Source of the DNA: SZUA-117 sp964630795
GTDB taxonomy: Bacteria; Pseudomonadota; Gammaproteobacteria; Steroidobacterales; Woeseiaceae
NCBI GenBank assembly: GCA_964630795.1
Contig: CAZVWF010000036.1
Location: 1-26,336, forward strand
Length of the DNA stretch: 26,336 bases
Direction of reading: 5' to 3'
A program made the position numbers and the translations under genes. Within the stretch, counting starts at the first letter, position 1; every line of letters begins with the position of its first letter. Under the pieces are notes generated by a model. That model made no database searches. It was not told the origin of the DNA and saw only the letters and a program-made list of their open reading frames with translations. Below, in pieces: positions 1 to 6,442 of the stretch.

Positions 1-29
1 GTGTCTCTTTTATCGCGGTGTTGTGTTGT

Positions 30-331
30 CTACAGCGCGGCAAGGACAGGCTCGCGGCGCGACGACGGCTTGATGAACAATACCTGCACGTCACCAATCG
101 CCCGTTCCCTGAACGGCGCCCTCGCAATAGCAATAGTAGTAATGCCACATGCGCAGGAATTCTTCTCCATAGCCCATCGGCAATATCTCGTTCAGGTTAT
201 TGGTAAAAGATTCACGCCAATGTTTCAGGGTTTCTGCGTAATGGGCCCCAATGTCCTCCAGGTGATAGATACGCATGTTGGTATTACGGGTTACAGCATC
301 GAGGATCGCAGTGACCGAGGGCAGAAATCCA
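30..331 (-). pseudogene. Frameshifted C-terminal remnant of cyclopropane-fatty-acyl-phospholipid synthase
   Basis: The minus strand from about 331 reads GFLPSV, then DAVTRNTNMRIYHLEDIG, then HYAETLKHWRESF and EEFLRMWHYYYCYCEG. This is the C-terminal part of the SAM-dependent CFA synthase family, which methylates unsaturated phospholipid acyl chains at the inner membrane. At about 111-118 the frame is lost and a premature TGA ends it at 91. Skipping one base in GCCGTTC restores FRERAIGDVQVLFIKP and a natural stop at 30-32, so one extra base has broken the gene or is a sequencing error. The 5' side stops matching at about 331, where an in-frame TGA lies at 346-348 and a histidine kinase begins on the other strand. 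Only about the last 95 codons of a roughly 400-codon gene remain. The assignment is from recognition of the conserved C-terminal motifs. Confidence 0.72.
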
Positions 332-335
332 GGAG

Positions 336-845
336 ATGGAGGAAATCATCTCGGCCCTCCTCGAAGCCGAACGACTGAACACGCGCCATGCCCCGATACA
401 ACGCTCCCAGGTGCTGGTCCAGGCGCTGGTCGAGCAACTCATTGATACCTATTTCGAGCGCGAAGCAGACCGAATTTCCATCGATATCGATGAAGACCCG
501 CTGGAGGCGAATATCGATCACGTGCGTGTCGCGCTGATGCTCAAGAACCTGGTTGCCAATGCAATTCGGTATGCCGGTGGAGGCCCGGTGCGCATCGAGG
601 TGTCCCGCGATGCCGGTGCGCTCGTGATCACAGTCGCGGACGAGGGCCCCGGCCTCTCGCCCGACCAGCAGGAAAACCTCGCTGAGCCCTTTTACCGCGG
701 CGATCCATCGCGAACGCGGAACACCGGCGGCTATGGCCTTGGACTGTATCTGGCCAGGCTGGTGGCAGAAGCACACGGTGGTAGCCTCGCCGTCGATACC
801 GGCTACACAGCAGGCGCCAAACTCATAGCTACATTGCCCGCGTGA
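336..845 (+). CDS. Sensor histidine kinase, ATP-binding C-terminal part (5'-truncated)
   Basis: This is the catalytic ATPase domain of a two-component sensor kinase. The N box is LKNLVANAIRY (residues 69-79, with Asn75), the G1 box VADEGPGL (100-107), the F box EPFYRGD (117-123) and the G2 box GGYGLGLYLARL (131-142). The opening residues MEEIISALLEAERLN are typical of the stretch just after the H-box helix. The phospho-acceptor histidine, HAMP and sensor parts are therefore missing. The frame runs upstream to a TGA at 312-314 with only a few kinase-like residues (AEIQ) before homology ends. The ATG at 336 is simply the first in-frame Met and is not a natural start. The protein as encoded could not autophosphorylate unless a separate HisKA partner exists. 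It overlaps the next gene by four bases. No response regulator is in the window. Confidence 0.85.
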   Translation: MEEIISALLEAERLNTRHAPIQRSQVLVQALVEQLIDTYFEREADRISIDIDEDPLEANIDHVRVALMLKNLVANAIRYAGGGPVRIEVSRDAGALVITVADEGPGLSPDQQENLAEPFYRGDPSRTRNTGGYGLGLYLARLVAEAHGGSLAVDTGYTAGAKLIATLPA

Positions 846-1435
846 GCCCGAGCGCGTATGTTTCCCCGATGACTCAGCTAACGGGAAAGGTCGTCTCCGT
901 ACACACGGGCGGCAACAAGGATCTCAGCAAAGATGAGAAGACGTCGATCCAGGTGGAACTGGATGGCATCGTTGGATGCGCCCACCGCGGCTATGTTCGC
1001 AAGTGCTGGGCCGTAGACAAACAAGCGGAGGGCTCACCGCGCAGAAACGAGCGACAGTGGTCAGCTGTGTCAGTCGAGGAACTTGCAGAAATCGCGGCGG
1101 ACATGGGTATAGAGGGTCCGGTCACCGCAGCCAGTGTTGGCGCGAATCTCTGTATCGAGGGCGTTGCCGAGTTATCCCGTCTCCCGAAAGGCAGCTTGCT
1201 GAAGTTTCCGTCCGGGACAGAACTGATCGTCGAGGAATACAACCCGCCCTGTAAATACATGGGTGAGGAACAGGGGAAACAGCATAATGTCTCCGCGACC
1301 GCATTTCCCAAGGCCTCAACACTGAAGCGAGGCATCGTCGGCGTGGTTGAGGCGGCCGGCGAAATCAATGCCGGCGACGAGGTCGCGGTTACCGTGTACG
1401 AAACGCCATCCTGGCTGGTTCGCTCCGCAGACTAA
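842..1435 (+). CDS. MOSC domain-containing protein
   Basis: A stand-alone MOSC (molybdenum cofactor sulfurase C-terminal) domain protein of about 190 residues, presumably cytosolic. Visible family features are the N-terminal strand GKVVSVHTGG, the mid-domain SVGANLCIEGV followed by LPKGSLLKFPSGTELIVEEYNPPC, and the conserved cysteine in NPPC. MOSC proteins bind or transfer sulfur on Mo-cofactor-linked substrates, for example in YiiM- and YcbX-type detoxification; which role applies here cannot be told. Two starts are possible: GTG at 842, which overlaps the kinase stop as GTGA, or ATG at 869 giving MTQLTGKV, which matches the usual MOSC N-terminus better. The gene converges on its downstream neighbour so tightly that the two stop codons share the bases CTAA (1432-1435). 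Confidence 0.85.
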   Translation: MSPSAYVSPMTQLTGKVVSVHTGGNKDLSKDEKTSIQVELDGIVGCAHRGYVRKCWAVDKQAEGSPRRNERQWSAVSVEELAEIAADMGIEGPVTAASVGANLCIEGVAELSRLPKGSLLKFPSGTELIVEEYNPPCKYMGEEQGKQHNVSATAFPKASTLKRGIVGVVEAAGEINAGDEVAVTVYETPSWLVRSAD

Positions 1436-3540
1436 TTGCCATAGCTGTCCAGCATACGCGCGTACACCATGCGTGCAGACTCGGCGCGTTCGAGAATCGC
1501 AACACGTTGCTCTGTCAGCATGGCACCCAGGTTTTCCGCGACAGACCAGGCCTCCAGCTCTTGTGTCTCATCGGCCTCGGCAGTTTCGAACTCCTGCAGC
1601 TTGTTGATCAGCCGTTGCGCGACAGTCGGCACTGCGGACGGATTCTCGAATCCCGCTCCCGCGGTCACATAGACCGGCGCGGAATGAGCTATCGTTTGTT
1701 CAGCGCCGTACGCACGCACAGCCAGCCAGGCTCCGCCGTGGATTGTCAGTGCGTGTGACAAGGAAATCGTGTTCCCGGCCGATGCGTTTTCGGCACTCGC
1801 GACAACTTCGCCATGCACAACAAGCTCCAGGCGATCCAATGCTTCAAGGTCGGGATTCAACGACGCGGATGCCGATACGTTTACCGTCTCCCCGGACGAT
1901 ACCGTGATATCGGAGCCCATGGGCATGCCATTGACGGTGAACTCGAGCAACGGCCCGGAACTCACGAAGGTCCGCTGCGCTCGTAACGCCTCGTAGTAGG
2001 CATCCACGGTAAATGGCTCACCGACATAGACGTAATTTCGGTCGCTGCCCGGCGCACCGAGGTACGGGAAGTCGGATCCCGCCATCGGGATCAGCTTGAA
2101 CCCCAGGTTCAGGAAGTCATACCAGAGCTCGGTTTCAATCGCACCATCCTGCAGAATTTCCACGAAGTCGACAACACCGAGCGGGACGTCGATGGCGAGG
2201 CCCCGTTCAACATTAAAAAGGCGCCCCGCGACGTGCGCGAATCCGGACATGCCGCCCTGCCGTCGGTATTCCCGGAATACCTCGTCATATCGCAGGTAGC
2301 GATCCGCCGGTCGAAACACTTCCCGGATATTCAGGCTGATCGTATGTCCGCGAACTGCCGTACGCGGATCCTCGACACCCGGGACCAGCGCATGGTTGCC
2401 GGCCCGGTAGCGGCCATTCTTGCCAAACGCGTACTGGTTAAAATGCGTGTCGTAGGGATTACCCATCTGCAACACGTTGGTGACATGCACATCTTCAGCC
2501 GCCATCACGTTGCTGATCGACGCGTTGTCATTCGGCGTCCGTGTCATATGCACATGGTCGTCGCCCGAATACCAGCCAGCCGCTGGCATATCCATCCAGC
2601 GCTCGAGTTCGATCTCGACAGCGGTCGCTCTATCCGCATTGACCGAGACGTTGCGTACAACCCGGTGATATTCCGGCCCCTTGCTGACGACCAGGACGTA
2701 GTCACCCGCCGGCAAGGTCGTCCCGTATTCGCCGTCGATGTAGAAGAACCAGCGGTTCTCGTGCGGCCAGTGCGGAATCATGTCGTGGGAATTTCTCAGG
2801 AAGATCTGTTTCGTCCGATCCTCATAATTATTGATCGTGACGGCGGCACCGGACGGCAAAGGCATGCGGCCGGTCTGGTCGTACAGTCCTATTCGAACCG
2901 GCGTGGCCCGGGCATGCTCATCCTTCACCGCCAGCTTGAGTTGCCCCTCTGCATTGACAGCCAGCGTCTCATTGGATCGTTCGATCCTGATATCGCAAAG
3001 AACGATTTTGTGCGCTGCCTCGGGATCGCCAAACCAGGTCCCGTCCGGTGCTGTCAGCGAGAAATCTGTACCGGACTCACCGCGATTGGCAAAGCGCGCT
3101 CGTTCCAGTATGACGGTATGAGACTGCCAAACCTCGTCAGACTCCGGCAACACATACTCCACAAGATTTTCGGCACTCACATTCTGGTCGTACGACAGGA
3201 AGAATCCGTCCGATCGCGTGCGATCGAATTCAAACGTAATCCGCACGGTTTCGTCGATATCGAAAGCGAACGAGTCATCCACGTCGAACAGGAAGTAACT
3301 GCCCTGAACGCATTGTCTTCCTTCCACCTCGACGAGTTCCGGCAGCCCCTTTCTGGCCCATGCCTCGGTACCGAACGAGTCACCGTAACCGGACGCGAGC
3401 ACACGACTGATGTTGTCCGCCTCCCAGTCCACCGTGACAGTCCCGTGTGAACCGGAGAATTCGTGTGCGTGAGCAGCTGCGGACATAAACACAACCAACG
3501 CAAGCCCTGTTTTCAATGCCGCCATATTGCTTCGATTCAT
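1432..3540 (-). CDS. Secreted CehA/McbA family PHP-type metallohydrolase
   Basis: A secreted protein of about 702 residues. The chosen start at 3540 gives MNRSNMAALK followed by a hydrophobic core and an AHA signal-peptidase site near residue 25. GGTGA sits a few bases upstream of this Met and supports it over the ATG at 3552. The motif GWYSGDDHVHM (about residues 322-332) is the metal-binding signature that opens the PHP domain of CehA/McbA proteins, the family of carbaryl hydrolases. Later PHP-type motifs are GFAHVAG and AGSDFPY, each supplying likely metal ligands. The first roughly 300 residues are beta-rich and may hold a carbohydrate-binding-like and an Ig-like domain. The C-terminal 150 residues are another beta domain plus a helical tail. 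The true substrate is unknown; many relatives are annotated only from the motif. It is transcribed divergently from the next membrane-protein gene. Confidence 0.8.
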   Translation of the reverse strand: MNRSNMAALKTGLALVVFMSAAAHAHEFSGSHGTVTVDWEADNISRVLASGYGDSFGTEAWARKGLPELVEVEGRQCVQGSYFLFDVDDSFAFDIDETVRITFEFDRTRSDGFFLSYDQNVSAENLVEYVLPESDEVWQSHTVILERARFANRGESGTDFSLTAPDGTWFGDPEAAHKIVLCDIRIERSNETLAVNAEGQLKLAVKDEHARATPVRIGLYDQTGRMPLPSGAAVTINNYEDRTKQIFLRNSHDMIPHWPHENRWFFYIDGEYGTTLPAGDYVLVVSKGPEYHRVVRNVSVNADRATAVEIELERWMDMPAAGWYSGDDHVHMTRTPNDNASISNVMAAEDVHVTNVLQMGNPYDTHFNQYAFGKNGRYRAGNHALVPGVEDPRTAVRGHTISLNIREVFRPADRYLRYDEVFREYRRQGGMSGFAHVAGRLFNVERGLAIDVPLGVVDFVEILQDGAIETELWYDFLNLGFKLIPMAGSDFPYLGAPGSDRNYVYVGEPFTVDAYYEALRAQRTFVSSGPLLEFTVNGMPMGSDITVSSGETVNVSASASLNPDLEALDRLELVVHGEVVASAENASAGNTISLSHALTIHGGAWLAVRAYGAEQTIAHSAPVYVTAGAGFENPSAVPTVAQRLINKLQEFETAEADETQELEAWSVAENLGAMLTEQRVAILERAESARMVYARMLDSYGN

Positions 3541-3634
3541 CTTTTCACCCATGCCGAATACCGCCTGGATACTGCCTAATATTTTGTTTTTATTAAGTTT
3601 TTTACACTACAGAACGACGCGGAAGTTTGCTGAG

Positions 3635-3640
3635 TATAAT
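3635..3640 (+). promoter_or_regulatory. Probable -10 element (TATAAT) for the membrane-protein gene
   Basis: A perfect TATAAT lies at 3635-3640 within an AT-rich divergent intergenic region (about 3575-3640) that contrasts with the GC-rich surroundings. No convincing -35 sits 17 bp upstream; a TTTACA at 3601-3606 is too far away. Transcription from here would begin near 3647, which favours the ATG at 3674 over the upstream ATG at 3527 for the gene that follows. Inferred from sequence only. Confidence 0.4.
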
Positions 3641-3673
3641 CCCCGGACCTTTGTGTTGCACAGATGGTCAACG

Positions 3674-4618
3674 ATGACCGCAGCATGCGCGCCAGGGCCG
3701 CAGGGCGGACAAAACAACGAAGGAGTCCATAACATCAATACCGCGACACAGGAGACGCCACTCCTCACCGTCAAACGATTATTGATCCCGCTGCTTGCGC
3801 ATCCCCGGGTTGCGCACACCATCAAGTACATCGTCTATACGGGGTTGCTATTTAATCTCGGCCGCTTCATCTGGGACGACTACTGGGCAATGGAAGCGGC
3901 ACTGCCGCCTGACGCCTCGCTCACCGACTACCTGACACAGTTCGCAACGACGATCGATATGCTCGGCTGGGTCGGGCTCGTTTTTCTGTTCGAACTGGAG
4001 ACTTATGCCGTTCCCGATGAGAAGTGGACTGCCTGGCTGGCAACCGTTATTCGCGGCTTCCGGGTTATCTGTTACGTCATGATTGGTCAGGGTGCCTACG
4101 GCTACGCCGCAGAAACGCTCGAACTCTATGACCAGCACCATATCGATGGCCTGACCAATATCTGCCAGGTGGCCGACCAGGGCCGGTCGATGCAAATCAA
4201 TACGTTCCAGTATGTCGAGATCACCTCGGACAACTGCGCCGGACTCTCGGACGGCGATTCCTTCTACACGGTCGCCAATGAGGTCGCCATACTTGACGTA
4301 CCGACGCTGGCGCACGTGACTTACCAGGGATGGATCGACGTGGCCAATGCCGTGGTCTGGCTGATCGTCGTGCTGCTGATCGAGGTCGAGATTTTCCTGC
4401 AGAACCGGGACCGGTTCTTCACGCCCATACTGAACCAGGTCAGGATTTCGAAGTCATTTTTCTACCTGGTCCTGATAGGCATCATGTTCGCCTGGTTATT
4501 CACGGGCTACTATCTTTATGCTTGGGATGCATTCCTGTGGATATTCGGCTTCTGGGCAATCGAACTCAATCTCGCCGAATGGGAGCTCGATCGAAAGGAA
4601 GAATTGCGCAGGTCCTGA
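3674..4618 (+). CDS. Multi-pass membrane protein of unknown function with acidic transmembrane segments
   Basis: I do not recognise this family. The protein (about 314 residues from the ATG at 3674) has a soluble N-terminus and several hydrophobic segments: about IKYIVYTGLLFNLGRFI, MLGWVGLVFLFELE, IRGFRVICYVMIGQGAYGY, then after a polar loop VVWLIVVLLIEVEIF, FFYLVLIGIMFAWLFTGYYLY and FLWIFGFWAIELNLAEW. Three segments end in an acidic motif (FELE, LIEVEIF, IELNLAEWELD). The order suggests an internal repeat of a helix-pair unit. The loop between the halves holds two cysteines (NICQVAD and SDNCAG) that could form a disulfide if periplasmic. The start is uncertain. An ATG at 3527 lies upstream of the likely promoter and inside the divergent gene. 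A good AAGGAG at about 3719-3724 has no ATG, GTG or TTG downstream at normal spacing. Charge-bearing helices hint at a channel or transporter; this is a guess. Confidence 0.65.
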   Translation: MTAACAPGPQGGQNNEGVHNINTATQETPLLTVKRLLIPLLAHPRVAHTIKYIVYTGLLFNLGRFIWDDYWAMEAALPPDASLTDYLTQFATTIDMLGWVGLVFLFELETYAVPDEKWTAWLATVIRGFRVICYVMIGQGAYGYAAETLELYDQHHIDGLTNICQVADQGRSMQINTFQYVEITSDNCAGLSDGDSFYTVANEVAILDVPTLAHVTYQGWIDVANAVVWLIVVLLIEVEIFLQNRDRFFTPILNQVRISKSFFYLVLIGIMFAWLFTGYYLYAWDAFLWIFGFWAIELNLAEWELDRKEELRRS

Positions 4619-4657
4619 CGAGAAATATACCCGTATCAATGACCGATCAAGCGCTGG

Positions 4658-5878
4658 TTATTGCGGGTCTGCCCTGTTGTCTTCGACCGTCAGTGGATTG
4701 TGGTAGCCCCTTTCGGTGATGCCCTCTTTCCGCATCGCAATACCGGTCAGGCATTCCTGCAAAAGTCGATGCGTGTTCAAAACGGTCGTATATCCCGGAT
4801 CGACGAGCGGATTCAGTTCGACGACGTCGAAACCAACCATCTTGTTTTCCGAACAGAGCGTGCGTAATAAAGGAAACACCTCCCGTGGTGTGAGGCCACC
4901 GGACTCCGGCGTGCCGGTGCCCGGCATGTAAGCCGGGTCGAGCACATCGACGTCGAAAGAGATGTACAGGTACTCGCCGACACCCAGCGCCTCGTTCATG
5001 ACCCGGTCCATGACGACGTCCCAGCCGTCGCGTTCGATCTCCGCCATGGTGTGATAGCGCATATTGTTTTCACGCATCCACTCGAAGCCCTCTTCACCCG
5101 GCCAGTAGCCGCGCAATCCGACCTGGATGTAGTTAGCGCCGGAGATGTGGCCGTCATCAACGAGGCGCCGAATCGGCTGGCCATGAGAAATCATGTGCCC
5201 GAATTCGCTGCCGCCCGCATCGAAATGGGCATCGAAGTGGATAACGCTGACGTTTTCCTTGCCGTATACGTCCGTGATCGCAGCAACGTTCGGATATTCG
5301 AGCGAATGATCGCCACCGACGATGACAGGAATGGTGCCGGTCTCGGCGATCTCACGAACCATCTTTCGAACCGGCGGCATGCTGCGCTCGGTGCTTAGCG
5401 GATCGATCGGAGAGTTGCCGTAGTCGACAGCAACAAGCGATCGCTTCCAGGCGACACCGACGTGCATGTGCGGGAGATTGCCGCTGGTCGCACTGTCGAT
5501 ACCGATGATCCCGGCTCTCAACGCGTCCGGGCCTTTGCCTGCACCGCGAAATCCATAGCCTAAGTCGATCGGCGCCCCCATGATCGCGACATCTACGTCC
5601 GCAGCCTCCAGGTCCTCCGGTGTCAGGGCCAGCGGCAGGCCGAAGAAGCTCTTGACGCCGGGTTGCGCCAAGCGGCCAATCGGGATGAGGCCCGGCTCAC
5701 GGTCCGGATACTCACGCTGCCAGCGCACGGCCGCCCAGGGATCCCGGTACTCGTCGTCGGTATCCATCGGGATGTATCGATCTTCGGGGTCGACTACGGT
5801 GAGTGGCTGCTCCTGCGCATTCGCGCTGACCGGAATCATCATGAGAATGAACAGGAGTGGTTCCATAGTTGCGCGCAT
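4658..5878 (-). CDS. Exported agmatinase/ureohydrolase family protein
   Basis: A binuclear-manganese ureohydrolase of 406 residues with all expected ligand motifs: GGDHS (His191), DAHFD (Asp216, His218, Asp220) and SFDVDVLDP (Asp309, Asp311). It also has GAPIDLGYGFRGAGKGP near residue 101 and GTGTPESGGLT near 321. The family splits guanidino compounds such as agmatine, guanidinobutyrate or formiminoglutamate into urea (or formamide) plus an amine. Unusually, it starts with a signal peptide (MEPLLFILMMIPVSANAQ, cleavage after ANA) and a roughly 70-residue extension before the catalytic fold, so it probably acts in the periplasm. Typical cytosolic SpeB is about 300 residues. Starts at 5878 or 5866 both keep the signal peptide; a GGGGG lies just upstream of the first. 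The SHGQPIRR loop after DAHFD is close to the agmatinase HGTP loop, but the substrate cannot be assigned. Confidence 0.88.
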   Translation of the reverse strand: MRATMEPLLFILMMIPVSANAQEQPLTVVDPEDRYIPMDTDDEYRDPWAAVRWQREYPDREPGLIPIGRLAQPGVKSFFGLPLALTPEDLEAADVDVAIMGAPIDLGYGFRGAGKGPDALRAGIIGIDSATSGNLPHMHVGVAWKRSLVAVDYGNSPIDPLSTERSMPPVRKMVREIAETGTIPVIVGGDHSLEYPNVAAITDVYGKENVSVIHFDAHFDAGGSEFGHMISHGQPIRRLVDDGHISGANYIQVGLRGYWPGEEGFEWMRENNMRYHTMAEIERDGWDVVMDRVMNEALGVGEYLYISFDVDVLDPAYMPGTGTPESGGLTPREVFPLLRTLCSENKMVGFDVVELNPLVDPGYTTVLNTHRLLQECLTGIAMRKEGITERGYHNPLTVEDNRADPQ

Positions 5879-5974
5879 AGTGACCCCCGGAAAGGTCGTT
5901 CGTTGGTTATAGTTAGCGGATATAGTCGCTTAAACCGGCCACTGTCAGCAAATCCTTAAGGAAAGGGGAACACA

Positions 5975-6418
5975 ATGAAGAAAATAATGCTTGTACTGTC
6001 CATCCTGCTGGCGCCCTGCGCTTACGCCGACAATCACGAGGGCATCGCGGGGGAGGTCGAAGCCGCGATGAGGACATTTAATGGTGCCTATGAAAGTGGG
6101 GACTATGAGACCTATTTCTCCTATTACACCGAGGACGCCACGCTGTTTTTCTTCGGTGCGCGCCAGGCGGTGTCTGACTACTATGAAAGCTGGAAGGCTA
6201 CCGTCGAATCGGGATTCCGCTACGAGCAGTATGCGCTGTCGGACGTTCGCGTACAGGTATTGGGCGATGGTGACACGGCGATCACAAGCTACTTTGTCGA
6301 CGTGCGCTCAAGATCGGCGGACGGCGAAGTGGCCGAAGCCAAAGCTTTCGAATCAGAGGTGTGGGAGAAGATCGGCGATGAATGGAAAATCGTCAGCCTG
6401 CACTACACGGAATTCTGA
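5975..6418 (+). CDS. Secreted NTF2-like (SnoaL/DUF4440-type) protein
   Basis: A small protein of 147 residues with a clear signal peptide (MKKIMLVLSILLAPCAYA, cleavage after AYA) and a strong Shine-Dalgarno, AAGGAAAGGGGA, just upstream of the ATG. The mature part has the cone-shaped NTF2-like pattern: a helix beginning GEVEAAMRTFNGAYESGDY, then YFSYYTEDATLFFFG, a strand rich in aromatics, and the closing strands SEVWEKIGDEWKIVSLHYTEF. That ending is characteristic of SnoaL-like and DUF4440 proteins, which bind small hydrophobic ligands or act as isomerases or hydrolases. The ligand is unknown. The gene is alone between a divergent ureohydrolase and a convergent amidohydrolase. It may be periplasmic, or secreted as a ligand-binding partner of one of these; that is conjecture. 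Confidence 0.8.
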   Translation: MKKIMLVLSILLAPCAYADNHEGIAGEVEAAMRTFNGAYESGDYETYFSYYTEDATLFFFGARQAVSDYYESWKATVESGFRYEQYALSDVRVQVLGDGDTAITSYFVDVRSRSADGEVAEAKAFESEVWEKIGDEWKIVSLHYTEF

Positions 6419-6442
6419 ATGCCCGGATGAACACCGCGAAAG

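Noticed and set aside
2233..3450. Long plus-strand open frame (about 405 codons) inside the CehA-like gene
   Set aside because: It is the antisense of a gene with signal peptide and metal motifs; it shows no recognisable domain and such long antisense frames are common in GC-rich DNA.
3601..3606. TTTACA as the -35 partner of the TATAAT at 3635
   Set aside because: The spacing is 28 bases, far from the 16-18 expected.
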